NCBI GenBank assembly: GCA_022969215.1
Contig: JALJPA010000025.1
Span: 1-33,702, forward strand
Direction: 5' to 3'
DNA length: 33,702 nucleotides
Source: Colwellia sp.
GTDB lineage: Bacteria; Pseudomonadota; Gammaproteobacteria; Enterobacterales; Alteromonadaceae
Below are positions 1 through 8,977 of the stretch, one piece after another. Made by a program: the position numbers and the translations under genes. Each line of letters starts with the position of its first letter. Positions within the stretch are counted from its first letter, which is position 1. The notes below the pieces were generated by a model. That model did no database searches. It was not told the origin of the DNA and saw only the letters and a list, made by a program, of their open reading frames with translations.

Positions 1-718
1 TACTCAAGTTGTGAGCAAGTAACTCTTCTTTAATTAATCGTTGCTGTGCTGGATGACGACCTTGCTCTAATTGCTCAATAGAAACATCGGGTGGTGGCCG
101 ATGAATAATGGCTAAGGCATCACTGAGCGTGTATTGCTCATTAAAAATATTGCTGGGCAGTAATTCTTCTACTTGGCCGCGCTGTAAGCGAATTAAAGCT
201 TGTTCGGTTAAGCTGCGTAGTGAAACTTGTCTTAAGCCATCGGTACTGGGGTAAACCGGTGTTAAGGTCTCTTCTACTGAGGTTAATGCTCTATCGTCAT
301 CAAGGGCTTTGTACTCAGGATGAACTATTTGATAACCACGAGGACCACGCTTTATTTCACCATAACAGCGAATGTTGTTACCAATGGCTAAGCTATTTTT
401 TTGACTGGCGGAAAAGCTGAAAAAACACAGTTGAATACTGCCAGTGCCATCATGGAGAGTAACCACCATCATGCGGCGTTTACCGTGGGTGATCTGGTTA
501 TCGGTAATTTCACCAATAATATTGGTTGAGGTACCCACTAATAATTCGCGCACTGTGCTGACACGGGTTTTATCTTCATAACGCAGTGGTAAATGAAAGA
601 GCATGTCTTGCACAGACAGCAAGCCGATTTTCGCAAGTTTTTCAGCTAGACTAGGCCCGACACCCTTAAGAGTGCTGAGCGGAATTTGCGATAGCTTAGT
701 GAGCGCTTCCAGTGCCAT
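1..718 (-). CDS. recG: ATP-dependent DNA helicase RecG, N-terminal part (cut by window edge)
   Basis: RecG remodels stalled replication forks and branched DNA in the cytoplasm. Only the first 239 codons are present; the helicase motor domains lie beyond base 1. Reading the minus strand from the ATG at 718 gives MALEALTKLSQIPLSTLKGV, then GPSLAEKL (a helix-hairpin-helix-like opening) and LLFHLPLRYED-type sequence, which is the family signature. The OB-fold wedge domain follows (ITDNQITHGKRRMMVVTLHD, residues about 68-87), then VYPSTDGL and SLRSLTEQAL. The start lies 9 bases after the trmH stop, so the two genes are very probably co-transcribed, as in Escherichia coli (spoT-trmH-recG). The reading frame is open to the edge with no frameshift. 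Identification is by recognition of the N-terminal family pattern. Confidence 0.95.
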   Translation of the reverse strand, partial: MALEALTKLSQIPLSTLKGVGPSLAEKLAKIGLLSVQDMLFHLPLRYEDKTRVSTVRELLVGTSTNIIGEITDNQITHGKRRMMVVTLHDGTGSIQLCFFSFSASQKNSLAIGNNIRCYGEIKRGPRGYQIVHPEYKALDDDRALTSVEETLTPVYPSTDGLRQVSLRSLTEQALIRLQRGQVEELLPSNIFNEQYTLSDALAIIHRPPPDVSIEQLEQGRHPAQQRLIKEELLAHNLS

Positions 719-727
719 TGTTAGTAC

Positions 728-1435
728 TTAGTCATCAATGTGTTGCCAAGCTTTTTTGTTCATTTGCATTTTTTGCCACCATTTTTCATCAGCGACAATT
801 TGACCTGCTTCATCAATTTCAGGATAAGGCAAACCTTTACGCTGACAAGCCTCGGCAAAGATAGGATGACCACCTTCAAATAAAGTACGCTGACGACGTT
901 CATGGCTCAAGCGCGGTTGATCATACATACCGGCTAATTGACGCTGGCGCTGTGCTTCGTATAAAACCACCGAACAAGCAACCGAAACATTTAGTGATTG
1001 CACCATGCCAACCATAGGAATAACAATGTGGTGGTCAGCTAGTTCAAGAGCTTCTTTTGAGGTACCAAATTTCTCCTGGCCTAAAATAATGGCAGTAGGC
1101 TTGGTATAATCAATTTCGGTAAAATTAACCGCTGTAGCAGATAAATTTGTCACTAATACCTGCATGCCCTGTGCTTTTAACGCGGCAATTGCATCAGCTG
1201 TCTTGTGATAGTTATGCACGTCAATCCAATTTTGGCTACCTGCGGCGCTACCACCACGTACTTCCGCCTCTTCACTCTTCCATACGGCATGAACATCACT
1301 AATACCAATGGCATCACAAGTACGCACAACAGCGGCTAAATTATGGCTTTTATGTAGGCCTTCCATACACACGGTTAAGTCTGGCTGGCGTTTGTCTAAC
1401 ATGGTATTAATGCGTGCTAATCTTTCTGGAGTCAT
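728..1435 (-). CDS. trmH: tRNA (guanosine(18)-2'-O)-methyltransferase
   Basis: This is a SpoU/SPOUT-class methyltransferase that uses S-adenosylmethionine to methylate the 2'-OH of G18 in the tRNA D-loop. The 235 residues match the usual family length (E. coli about 229). The three SPOUT motifs are visible: NLAAVVRTCDA (residues 32-42, with Arg38 as the likely catalytic base), ILGQEKFGTS (117-126), and IPMVGMVQSLNVSVA (139-153), which forms the knot and cofactor site. The ATG has only a weak ribosome-binding site, but translation from here includes the conserved MTPERLARI start. It lies between ridA and recG in the minus-strand cluster. A gap of 161 bases containing a long palindrome separates it from ridA. 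Confidence 0.95.
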   Translation of the reverse strand: MTPERLARINTMLDKRQPDLTVCMEGLHKSHNLAAVVRTCDAIGISDVHAVWKSEEAEVRGGSAAGSQNWIDVHNYHKTADAIAALKAQGMQVLVTNLSATAVNFTEIDYTKPTAIILGQEKFGTSKEALELADHHIVIPMVGMVQSLNVSVACSVVLYEAQRQRQLAGMYDQPRLSHERRQRTLFEGGHPIFAEACQRKGLPYPEIDEAGQIVADEKWWQKMQMNKKAWQHIDD

Positions 1436-1509
1436 TTTGAGTTTTCTTTAAAAATACTAATAATTTGATCAAATAGGCAAAATAAATGTAATTTAGGCAA
1501 AGCCGTCAA

Positions 1510-1557
1510 GCTGTGAGTCCATTGAGCTTATGCATATAAGTGAATTGGACGAACAGC
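1510..1557. repeat. Long imperfect palindrome (hairpin) between ridA and trmH
   Basis: A 48-base symmetric sequence: GCTGT (1510-1514) pairs with ACAGC (1553-1557). After a two-base internal loop (GA facing GA), GTCCA pairs with TGGAC. After a further asymmetric loop, CTTAT pairs with ATAAG around a short apex. There is no T-run after it on the minus strand, so it does not look like a Rho-independent terminator. It could be a REP-like element or an mRNA stabilising/processing structure in the ridA-trmH transcript. Its function is unknown. Confidence 0.6.
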
Positions 1558-1596
1558 GTAGACAATGCCGAATAAATATCATTCATGAAGCCTATT

Positions 1597-1986
1597 TTAG
1601 TTAACGCTAGGAAGTTCCATAATACCGTCAATTTCGATGGCCACATCTTTAGGTAATCTAGATACTTGTACCGCAGCTCTTGCTGGGTAGGGCTGGCTAA
1701 AGTAACGGCTCATAATTTCGTTAACCGTGGCAAAGTTACTTAAGTCCGTAAGGAAGATATTTACTTTTACCATATTGTTAATTTCACCACCGGCTGCATC
1801 ACAAACGGCAACTAGGTTTTTAAATACTTGCTCTGCTTGTGCAGTAAAGTCACCTTCAACAACTTGCATCGTTTCGGCAATAAGAGGAATTTGTCCTGAT
1901 AAGTAAACAGTATTATTTACTTTTACCGCTTGGCTATAAGTACCAATGGCACTTGGGGCTTTGTCTGTACTGATAATACTTTTCAT
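1597..1986 (-). CDS. ridA: RidA family enamine/imine deaminase
   Basis: RidA (YjgF/YER057c/UK114 family) hydrolyses reactive 2-aminoacrylate-type enamines released by PLP enzymes, acting as a trimer in the cytoplasm. The 129 residues match the family length. Visible features are AIGTYSQAV (13-21), LSGQIPL (29-35), and [20 protein letters not shown] (101-120) with the conserved Arg103 and Glu118 that bind the substrate carboxylate and activate water. AGGA stands 8 bases before the ATG. It sits between spoT and trmH, an arrangement common in marine gammaproteobacteria but absent from the E. coli version of the cluster. Confidence 0.95.
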   Translation of the reverse strand: MKSIISTDKAPSAIGTYSQAVKVNNTVYLSGQIPLIAETMQVVEGDFTAQAEQVFKNLVAVCDAAGGEINNMVKVNIFLTDLSNFATVNEIMSRYFSQPYPARAAVQVSRLPKDVAIEIDGIMELPSVN

Positions 1987-2074
1987 AATACGTCCTGTTT
2001 AAACTGTTTTATTTAGCATACCACTAAATAGTTATGTAATTTGTTAGTTTACTAATGAGCAATAACCGCTGTGG

Positions 2075-4183
2075 TTATTTATTACGGATAACCCGTTGCA
2101 CATCAATCATCACTTTAATCTTGCGAATAATATCAGCTAAATGAATACGGTCACGACAGGTGATTTCCATGTCTATTACGTATAAACCTGCTTCTTTTTC
2201 ACCTGAGTTTAAGCTGTGCACATTAGAGCTGCATCGAGCGATAACATTGGTCAATAATGCTAAGGCACCTTGATGGTTAATTATTTCCACCCGTAGTTTA
2301 GCAATAAACTCTTTATCGATATCACTGTCCCACTTCACTGGGAACAAACTGCCTTGATCATGGCCTTTAATATTTCGACAGCCTTGTTGGTGTACCATTA
2401 AGCCTTTACCCGGGCTTAAGTAAGCTAAAATTGCATCGCCGGGAATAGGGCGACAACATTTACCGTAATTGACCAACATGCCTTCGGTGCCTCTTATCGG
2501 CATTTTAGCTTTAGTACTACTCGAATTTAGCTCAGTACCTTCGGTAAAACCATCGGTTAGCTGACGAGCAACACCTATACTTAAGGCATTACCTAAACCG
2601 ATATTAGTCAGTAATTCATCAAAGGTCTTATTACCACTTTGTTGCACTACTTCATCAATTTTTTCTGGTGCTAAATCTTTAAGCTTGGTTTTACCAAGGG
2701 CGTGACTTAATAAACGAATGCCTAACGCATGGGATTCGTCTTTTTCACAACTTCTTAAGTAAGTTCTTATTTGTAAACGCGCTTTAGCGGTCACAACAAA
2801 GTTTAGCCAAGTCGCATTAGGTCGGGCTGCTGTAGAAGTAATGACCTCAATGGTTTGTCCTGAATCTATTGGCTGGCTCATTGGATAAGGTTTACGGTCC
2901 ACCTTAACACCAACACAAGAATTACCAACATCAGTGTGTACCGCATAAGCAAAATCGATTGCGGTAGCGCCCATTGGTAGCTCAATAATACGACCATCGG
3001 GGGTGAAAACATAAATCTCTTCAGGAAATAAGTCAGACTTAACGTTTTCAATAAACTCAAAAGAACTACCGGCACTTTGTTGCAGTTCAAGTAGGCTTTG
3101 CATCCAACGACGCGCTTTCATTTGCGCTGTTGTGCCGGTGTTCTCACCGTCTTGTTTGTAAAGCCAATGCGCGGCAACACCTTTATCCGCCATTTGATCC
3201 ATATCATGGGTACGGATCTGAATTTCTACCGGAATACCATGAGGACCAATTAACGAAGTATGCAGCGATTGGTAACCATTAGTTTTAGGAATGGCGATGT
3301 AATCTTTAAAGCGTGACTCAATGGGTTTGAACAGGTTATGCATGGCACCTAAAGCACGGTAGCAGTTGTCAATTTTCTCATTAACGATTACACGGAAAGC
3401 ATAAATGTCCATGACTTCATTGAACATTAATTCTTTATTAAGCATTTTTTTATAAATTGAATAGAGATGTTTTTCTCTACCGACAATTTTCGCCTCAATG
3501 CCGCTTTCGGCTAAACGTGCGGCAATTTCTTTTTCAATGTTATCAACAATAGCTTTACGATTACCACGGGCACTTTTTACTGCGGATTTTAAAGCACGTG
3601 AGCGCATAGGATAAAGCGCTTCAAAGCCTAAAAGCTCTAATTCATTTTTTATATCATGAATACCCAAACGGTTCGCTATTGGCGCATAAATCTCTAAGGT
3701 TTCACGGGCAATGCGACGGCGCTTATCCGGTCGTAAAGAGCCAAGGGTACGCATATTATGTGTACGGTCGGCAAGTTTAATTAAAATAACACGAATGTCT
3801 TGCACCATAGCAAGTACCATTTTACGGAAGTTTTCCGCTTGCATTTCTTCTTTGTTATTAAACTTTAATTTATCGAGTTTACTAACCCCTTCAACGAGTT
3901 CAGCTACGGTATGACCGAACAATTCAGCTAATTCGTCTTTGGTTACTTCGGTATCTTCAATAACATCGTGTAATAAAGCCGCCATGAGTGTTTCATGGTC
4001 TAAGTGCATTTGGGCTAAATTAATCGCTACGGCAACCGGATGAGTAATATAAGGATCACCACTTGAGCGCATTTGACCATCATGGGCATCACGCGCAACT
4101 ATATAAGCGTGTTTAAGTAGGTCAACTTGTACTTTTGATAGGTAGGTAGAGCTAAGTTCTTTTAATGGTTCAAATAGGTACAC
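2075..4183 (-). CDS. spoT: Bifunctional (p)ppGpp synthetase/hydrolase SpoT
   Basis: SpoT makes and degrades (p)ppGpp, setting alarmone levels under carbon, fatty-acid and iron stress. It has 702 residues, the standard length. Domains in order: HD hydrolase (His48, His72-Asp73 in LLHDVIEDT, and LADRTHNMRTL with Asp139); nucleotidyltransferase-type synthetase (about 235-345, with RFKDYIAIPKTNGYQSLHTS at 291-310); TGS domain (about 388-448, starting YVFTPDGRIIELP); helical region; ACT domain (about 625-700). The RFKD sequence is the RxKD form seen in bifunctional enzymes, and the hydrolase residues are intact, so both activities are expected. Translation starts at a GTG, with GGAG six bases before it. 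It is separated from rpoZ by a strong hairpin, so it may have its own promoter at 4184-4298. Confidence 0.97.
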   Translation of the reverse strand: MYLFEPLKELSSTYLSKVQVDLLKHAYIVARDAHDGQMRSSGDPYITHPVAVAINLAQMHLDHETLMAALLHDVIEDTEVTKDELAELFGHTVAELVEGVSKLDKLKFNNKEEMQAENFRKMVLAMVQDIRVILIKLADRTHNMRTLGSLRPDKRRRIARETLEIYAPIANRLGIHDIKNELELLGFEALYPMRSRALKSAVKSARGNRKAIVDNIEKEIAARLAESGIEAKIVGREKHLYSIYKKMLNKELMFNEVMDIYAFRVIVNEKIDNCYRALGAMHNLFKPIESRFKDYIAIPKTNGYQSLHTSLIGPHGIPVEIQIRTHDMDQMADKGVAAHWLYKQDGENTGTTAQMKARRWMQSLLELQQSAGSSFEFIENVKSDLFPEEIYVFTPDGRIIELPMGATAIDFAYAVHTDVGNSCVGVKVDRKPYPMSQPIDSGQTIEVITSTAARPNATWLNFVVTAKARLQIRTYLRSCEKDESHALGIRLLSHALGKTKLKDLAPEKIDEVVQQSGNKTFDELLTNIGLGNALSIGVARQLTDGFTEGTELNSSSTKAKMPIRGTEGMLVNYGKCCRPIPGDAILAYLSPGKGLMVHQQGCRNIKGHDQGSLFPVKWDSDIDKEFIAKLRVEIINHQGALALLTNVIARCSSNVHSLNSGEKEAGLYVIDMEITCRDRIHLADIIRKIKVMIDVQRVIRNK

Positions 4184-4298
4184 CTAATACTCCAAATTAA
4201 GGGGAAAACATGGGGGTAATTCGAGTATATACCCTAGTATAAATAGAATACGCGGCAATACGCTCTATTTACAAGGAAAAAATAAAGCTTAAGCAATA

Positions 4299-4350
4299 AA
4301 AAAACGCGTAACCTATTTTCTGACATAAGCAGAATGAGGTACGCGTTTTT
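4299..4350 (-). terminator. Hairpin terminator between rpoZ and spoT, possibly bidirectional
   Basis: On the minus strand a stem ACGCGTACCT / AGGTTACGCGT (one bulged T) is flanked by A-rich sequence on one side and seven T's (opposite 4298-4304) on the other. The apex is extended by TTCTG/CAGAA. It lies 45 bases after the rpoZ stop. Because the base of the stem is A/T on both sides it could act in either direction. It would end or attenuate gmk-rpoZ transcripts before spoT. Confidence 0.8.
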
Positions 4351-4394
4351 AAGTGCTTAAAACTAAGTCCTTCTCTAAATAGAAGGAGTTAACT

Positions 4395-4682
4395 CTAGCT
4401 TAATTCGTCTTGTTGACCACCAACAATCGCTGCAACTGCATCTAATTCAGCAGTATCTTGCTGGATTTGCTGCGCACGATCAGAAGTGTTCATAATATCT
4501 GTAGTAATTAAGCCTGCTTCGATTTCACGCAAAGCAATTACCGTTGGTTTGTCGTTTTCGACTTCAACCAATGGCTCTTTTCCGCCCGTTGCAATTTGAC
4601 GAGCACGACGTGATGCAACTAGCACCAAATCAAAACGATTACCGACTTTTTCTACGGCATCTTCAACAGTTACGCGAGCCAT
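4395..4682 (-). CDS. rpoZ: DNA-directed RNA polymerase omega subunit
   Basis: Omega assists folding and assembly of the beta-prime subunit and forms part of the ppGpp site on RNA polymerase. From the ATG at 4682 the product is 95 residues (E. coli 91) and opens with the canonical [20 protein letters not shown], then [18 protein letters not shown] and [15 protein letters not shown]. An in-frame ATG 57 bases upstream (4739) would add a non-conserved 19-residue leader. I chose the downstream start because of the family N-terminus and a GGAG seven bases before it. It follows gmk by 124 bases on the same strand. Confidence 0.96.
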   Translation of the reverse strand: MARVTVEDAVEKVGNRFDLVLVASRRARQIATGGKEPLVEVENDKPTVIALREIEAGLITTDIMNTSDRAQQIQQDTAELDAVAAIVGGQQDELS

Positions 4683-4806
4683 CTGGTCACTCCAACTAAT
4701 AAACGAACTTATAAAATAGCTGCGTAGTTTACTGCTCACTCATTAATTAAGCAAGTAATACCATGTCCATTAAGCCACGCAACCGAGGAAATATTTTTTA
4801 TCTTAC

Positions 4807-5463
4807 TTATTTAGCCGATTCAGTCGCTGCACTGTTTAGTAGATTACTAAATAATTCTTGCTGAGCAATGCTTTGTTGACGACATTTAAGGCGCTGATTA
4901 TTTACAATAATGGTTAGATCAAGCAGGGCTTGGTCAAAGTCATCATTAACGATAATGTAATCAAATTCATTATAATGAGAACATTCAGCTTGCGCCTGTT
5001 CCATACGACTGGCGATAACTTCTTCACTGTCTTGGCCACGACCACGTAAGCGATTTTCTAGCTCTTCTTTAGAAGGAGGGCTAATAAAGATAGTGGTTAC
5101 GCTAGGTTTCTTCATACGAACTTGTTGAGCGCCTTGCCAATCAATATCAAGGAATACGTCAATACCTTGAGCAAGTTGTGCATCGATTGCCGCTGCAGAT
5201 GTACCGTAATAGTTGCCAAAAACTTCGGCATACTCATAAAAGGCGTTGTTACTTATTTGTTTTTTAAACTCTTCAACGCTAACAAAGTGGTAATGTTCCG
5301 CATTATTTTCACCAGGACGAGCATCTCGGGTGGTATGAGAAACGGATACCTGCATAGCTCTTGCGGATGCTTGATTATCTTGCTTTAGCAAAGCATTGAT
5401 AAGGCTTGATTTTCCTGCACCACTTGGCGCAGAAAGAATAAATAAATTACCGGGAACAGTCAC
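4807..5463 (-). CDS. gmk: Guanylate kinase
   Basis: Guanylate kinase phosphorylates GMP (and dGMP) to GDP with ATP in purine salvage, feeding the GTP pool used by SpoT. The 218 residues fit the family (about 207). The P-loop [11 protein letters not shown] is at residues 11-21. [12 protein letters not shown] (39-50) binds the GMP phosphate, and [10 protein letters not shown] and [11 protein letters not shown] follow in the normal order. The start codon is GTG, preceded by AAGGAAA at a five-base distance. This is the first gene of the gmk-rpoZ transcription unit. Confidence 0.97.
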   Translation of the reverse strand: MTVPGNLFILSAPSGAGKSSLINALLKQDNQASARAMQVSVSHTTRDARPGENNAEHYHFVSVEEFKKQISNNAFYEYAEVFGNYYGTSAAAIDAQLAQGIDVFLDIDWQGAQQVRMKKPSVTTIFISPPSKEELENRLRGRGQDSEEVIASRMEQAQAECSHYNEFDYIIVNDDFDQALLDLTIIVNNQRLKCRQQSIAQQELFSNLLNSAATESAK

Positions 5464-5542
5464 AGGGGTTTCCTTGAATCACAAATAAGTAGTAGTAAAT
5501 GGAGTCATTCATTACGCCATTTTCTTATAAATTTTAGCCAAT

Positions 5543-5592
5543 AAAAAAGGCTGATGCACATTTTACTCTATTAGAATAAAAAAAGCTCAGCC
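5543..5592 (-). terminator. Rho-independent terminator after the aminotransferase gene
   Basis: On the minus strand GGCTGA (opposite 5587-5592) pairs with TCAGCC (opposite 5549-5554) and is followed directly by six T's. The loop is long (about 32 bases) and AT-rich. It lies about 40 bases after the aminotransferase stop and upstream of gmk. Confidence 0.65.
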
Positions 5593-5632
5593 AGATTTTA
5601 TTTATACTTACTATCTGTGATTTATTGCAGTA

Positions 5633-6823
5633 CTAAAGCACTTTAGCAATAGATTGCGCTAAGTAGTCCACATTCTCAGTTGAGTAACCAGCAATACTCA
5701 TTCGGCTAGAGCCAACTAAATAAATACTGTAATCATCTTGAAGTTGTTGTACTTGCTCAGGGCTAAGACCTAAGAAAGAGAACATACCGCTTTGACGACT
5801 AATATGGCTAAAGTCTTGTGTTACACCGTTTTCAATTAGCTTAGTAACGATTAAGTTACGGTTATCGCTAATGCGGTCACGCATGCCTTTTAATTCGCTA
5901 TGCCATTCTGTGCGCAACTCTTCTGACGTTAGAATTGTTTCAACAATAGCCGCACCATGTGCTGGGGGCATAGAATAGATAACACGGGCATTATAAAGTA
6001 ATACCGATTGAGCCAGGTCAACGGCTGTGCTTGATTTACCAATAATGGTACAAGCACCGATACGCTCACGGTATAAGCCAAAGTTTTTAGAACATGAACT
6101 ACAAATGATCATTTCTTCAACCGATTCAGCCATTAAACGTAAACCGTAAGCATCATCTTCTAAGCCAGTACCAAAACCTTGGTAAGCCATATCAAGTAAT
6201 GGTGTAAAACCAACACTTTTAGCTACATCAGCAACTTGTTGCCATTGCTCTTTATTTAAATCCATACCGCTTGGGTTGTGACAACAAGCGTGTAATAACA
6301 CCACATCATCTTTACCAACTTCTTTAAGTGCATTTAACATGCCGTCAAAGTCTAAGCTCTTATTTTCATAATCGTAATAAGGGTAGGTTTTAACATTTAA
6401 GCCAGCTGCCGCAAAAACACCATTATGGTTAGCCCAAGTTGGGTTACTTACCCAAATAGTAGCACCCGCTTTACATGACTTGATAAATTCACCAGCAACA
6501 CGTAAAGCGCCAGTGCCACCAGGTGTTGAGATAGTGCGAGCACGATCTTCCGTTAGTACTTTATGATCGCTGCCAAAAATAAGCTTAGCTATTTCTGCGT
6601 TAAACAATGGTGAACCACCAGGGCTAATATAAGCTTTACTCAATTCAGTTGATAAGCGATGTTGCTCAGCTTTTTTCACACAGCTAAGTATCGGAGTGTT
6701 TCCTGCGGCATCTTTGTAGACACCAACACCTAAATCGATTTTTAGTGGGTTGGTATCTTTTTTATATTTAATCCCTAATCCTAGAATTGGATCAGCAGGT
6801 AAAGCTTTTAAACTTTCGAACAT
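5633..6823 (-). CDS. Class I aromatic/aspartate aminotransferase (AspC/TyrB type)
   Basis: This PLP enzyme transfers amino groups between aspartate or aromatic amino acids and 2-oxoglutarate. The 396 residues equal the length of E. coli AspC and TyrB. Key residues: Trp130 (SNPTW), Asn183 (CHNPSG), Asp211 and Tyr214 (DMAYQGFG), the PLP lysine Lys246 (SSCSKNFGLYRERIGA), and Arg280 (NARVIYSMPPAHG), the position that binds the distal carboxylate. The ATG is preceded by AAGGAAA. AspC and TyrB cannot be told apart reliably by eye, so no symbol is given. It is monocistronic, with its own terminator and a 245-base upstream gap. Confidence 0.92.
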   Translation of the reverse strand: MFESLKALPADPILGLGIKYKKDTNPLKIDLGVGVYKDAAGNTPILSCVKKAEQHRLSTELSKAYISPGGSPLFNAEIAKLIFGSDHKVLTEDRARTISTPGGTGALRVAGEFIKSCKAGATIWVSNPTWANHNGVFAAAGLNVKTYPYYDYENKSLDFDGMLNALKEVGKDDVVLLHACCHNPSGMDLNKEQWQQVADVAKSVGFTPLLDMAYQGFGTGLEDDAYGLRLMAESVEEMIICSSCSKNFGLYRERIGACTIIGKSSTAVDLAQSVLLYNARVIYSMPPAHGAAIVETILTSEELRTEWHSELKGMRDRISDNRNLIVTKLIENGVTQDFSHISRQSGMFSFLGLSPEQVQQLQDDYSIYLVGSSRMSIAGYSTENVDYLAQSIAKVL

Positions 6824-7068
6824 GACAGAAGTTTCCTTTATGTTAGATGAGAGCAGAGTAAATAAGGCATTATCGCTATTATTGACCTACAAACTCTAAA
6901 AATTTTAATTAACCAAGCATAACCCAAGCTTAAGGCGTAATTAAAGTGCTATTTACACCATAATGTGGCAATGCTAAGAATAAATTGTCTGGATTTTGTT
7001 CTTTGATTATAAGTGTAATCAATATTTATAAAGTGAATTTATTAGTTTTTAGTAATAACTAAATGTAA

Positions 7069-7779
7069 TTAGAAACTATTGCTAAGGGCTGCAAATACAC
7101 CGATTATACCGCCAAATATGCCACCCCAAACCACCAACCAGCCTAAATGTTTCTTGATCATTTTTTGAATGATTTCTTTGACTAATTGTGGTGTTAATTC
7201 TTCGAGACGCTTTTCGATAATATCGCTAACTTTATCCCGCATGCCGGAAATTATATCAGGTTGCTCTAACTCTTCGCGCAACAGGGTATTAAATTGCTCA
7301 CTTTGGGTAATGTCTTGCATGGCGATTTTCATCTTCTCAATGAAGGGTTCTTTCATCGGTTGAATTGCCTCACTGCCACCCACCATGGCGAGCATAGGAC
7401 CAAATGACGATTGCTCAATAACTTCCACTAAACTCTTAAACGCTGGGCTAAGGTCAACTTTATCAATAACGGGAGATAAGTTGATGGTGCTGGCTTTGCC
7501 TGAGCTATCAGAAAGAAATCGGTCGATGTTTTGTTCAGTAAAAAATTCTTCCATCATCAATTGACGAATGGCTACTTTGAATTCTTCAAAACGTGCAGGA
7601 ATAACACCTGAACCATAAAGTAAAGGGACTTTTTCAAAGAGCATATGCACGGCCAGCCAGTTAGTGACTGCGCCAGATAAAGCGAAAAGGCCTAAAGTGA
7701 AAAGCAAATGTTGCTCGCTAACATAGCCCCCTAACGTACAAGTTAACGCAATAAGGTTGGTGATAAGGCTTTTGTTCAC
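7069..7779 (-). CDS. DUF445 family membrane protein
   Basis: The function of this family is unknown. The product has about 236 residues, with a hydrophobic N-terminal region (about residues 4-45), a long helical soluble region, and a C-terminal membrane helix (GWLVVWGGIFGGIIGVFAAL). The sequence GAVTNWLAVHMLFEKVPLLY followed by GSGVIPARFEEFK is the DUF445 signature. I start at the GTG at 7779 because GGAG lies six bases before it; a GTG 12 bases further upstream would place that ribosome-binding site inside the coding region. It stands alone, facing away from the cyclophilin gene. Confidence 0.85.
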   Translation of the reverse strand: MNKSLITNLIALTCTLGGYVSEQHLLFTLGLFALSGAVTNWLAVHMLFEKVPLLYGSGVIPARFEEFKVAIRQLMMEEFFTEQNIDRFLSDSSGKASTINLSPVIDKVDLSPAFKSLVEVIEQSSFGPMLAMVGGSEAIQPMKEPFIEKMKIAMQDITQSEQFNTLLREELEQPDIISGMRDKVSDIIEKRLEELTPQLVKEIIQKMIKKHLGWLVVWGGIFGGIIGVFAALSNSF

Positions 7780-7840
7780 GAAACACTCCACAATGATTTG
7801 GTTAAATTATAAAAGTGGCTATGATAGCATTTAATTTACT

Positions 7841-7860
7841 TATACCAATTCCATTAAACT
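7841..7860. repeat. Solo end of the TATACCAAT-type interspersed repeat
   Basis: TATACCAATTCCATTAAACT closely matches the terminal inverted repeat of the element at 10475-10691. Only one end is present, upstream of the cyclophilin gene. It is probably a decayed copy of a small non-autonomous element. Confidence 0.5.
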
Positions 7861-7946
7861 TATTCAGATCTAGTTATGCTAAATCCAATGACTTTATCGC
7901 TGTTAATAGATTGGGTATTACCATAAAAATAGATAAAGGCTCTGCC

Positions 7947-8819
7947 ATGAAAGTTTCCTTAAAAGCTGTACTGACCTTAACGACGTTATTTTTTATTAGT
8001 GCTTGTGACGCTGATAACTCTGCAGATTCAATGTGGCGCAAGTTGTCCCTTGATAATACTGTGTTGTTAACCTTACCCCATGGCAAAGTCGTTATTGAAC
8101 TGGCGCCGCAATTCTCGCCAAAAAATGCCGGACAATTTAGTAATTTAACCCAGCAAGGTTTTTATGATGGCACTAAATTTTATCGTGTTATCGACGGTTT
8201 TGTTGCGCAAGCAGGACCCAAAGATGGTAGTAAGAAAGATAAATCAGTACCGCTATTAGCAATGGAATCGGAATGGCACACCGATAGTAAATGGCGCTAT
8301 ACCCCAGTACAGCAACAAGATTTATTTGCCCAGCAAACCGGATTTAAAGACGGTTTTGCTTTGGCTTATCAAGCGGATGAAAACGCTAACTCCGGTAAAG
8401 CGTGGCTAACGCATTGCCCGGGGACCATCGCTATGGCTAGGAACAATGATGCCGATTCAGCCTCAAGCCATTTCTATTTTGTTATTGGCCAAGCGCCACG
8501 CTATTTAGATCGAATAATGACCATATTTGGTCGCGTGGTTTACGGTATGCAGCACATCCAAGCAATACAGCGCACCGAAGTTGTTGAAGGGGATTATGCG
8601 GTCGATCATCGAGACTTTACTAAAATCGTCAGTATGCAGCTGATGAGTGATGTAGCAAAAAATAAGCAAGTTCATATTGAAGTAGAGAATACTGAATCAA
8701 TGGCCTTTGCCGAACGCTTGGTGAAACGCCGTACACGGGATAATACCTTTTTCTATAAAAAACCACCGCCGGTACTCGATGTTTGCCAAATTCCGATTAG
8801 AAGTCGGTTAGTTAAATAG
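7947..8819 (+). CDS. Cyclophilin-type peptidyl-prolyl isomerase, predicted lipoprotein
   Basis: Cyclophilins catalyse cis-trans isomerisation of Xaa-Pro bonds. The predicted 290-residue protein starts MKVSLKAVLTLTTLFFISAC, a lipoprotein signal with a lipobox ending ISAC (Cys20), so it probably acts in the periplasm attached to a membrane. The cyclophilin core is seen as VVIELAPQFSPKNAGQF, GTKFYRVIDGFVAQAG, GTIAMARNNDADSASSHFYF and FGRVVYGMQHIQAI. The usual FHRVI is FYRVI, so the catalytic Arg is kept but the His is not. An insertion (about residues 95-150) and a C-terminal tail (about 240-290) lengthen it relative to simple cyclophilins. I chose the ATG at 7947 because AAAGG precedes it by seven bases; an upstream in-frame ATG at 7815 would add a leader that is not signal-like. 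Confidence 0.85.
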   Translation: MKVSLKAVLTLTTLFFISACDADNSADSMWRKLSLDNTVLLTLPHGKVVIELAPQFSPKNAGQFSNLTQQGFYDGTKFYRVIDGFVAQAGPKDGSKKDKSVPLLAMESEWHTDSKWRYTPVQQQDLFAQQTGFKDGFALAYQADENANSGKAWLTHCPGTIAMARNNDADSASSHFYFVIGQAPRYLDRIMTIFGRVVYGMQHIQAIQRTEVVEGDYAVDHRDFTKIVSMQLMSDVAKNKQVHIEVENTESMAFAERLVKRRTRDNTFFYKKPPPVLDVCQIPIRSRLVK

Positions 8820-8877
8820 AAAAAGTAGATAAATGAAAGGCGGCACTATCAAGAGCGTGTACCTGTTATTACTTTGT

Positions 8878-8908
8878 AATCAGAGTTGGTTTCGGGTGTT
8901 CTGATTTT
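8878..8908 (+). terminator. Possible weak terminator after the cyclophilin gene
   Basis: AATCAGA pairs with TCTGATT (7 bp) around a 15-base loop and is followed by a short T-run. It lies 60 bases after the stop. The stem is AT-rich and the T-run is only four long, so this is tentative. Confidence 0.35.
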
Positions 8909-8977
8909 AGCTATATGTTAATGTAGGTTATCATTTGTACACTTAGTCACATATAACCGCTAAACAGAGTCGATATT

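Noticed and set aside
2878-3914. Frames overlapping spoT on both strands (2878-3090 minus, 3711-3914 plus)
   Set aside because: They are shadows of the conserved SpoT frame with no recognisable protein features.
7013-7035. A TyrR-box-like sequence (TGTAAT-N6-TTATAA) upstream of the aminotransferase
   Set aside because: It matches only part of the TGTAAA-N6-TTTACA consensus, lies about 190 bases upstream and sits in AT-rich DNA where such matches arise by chance.
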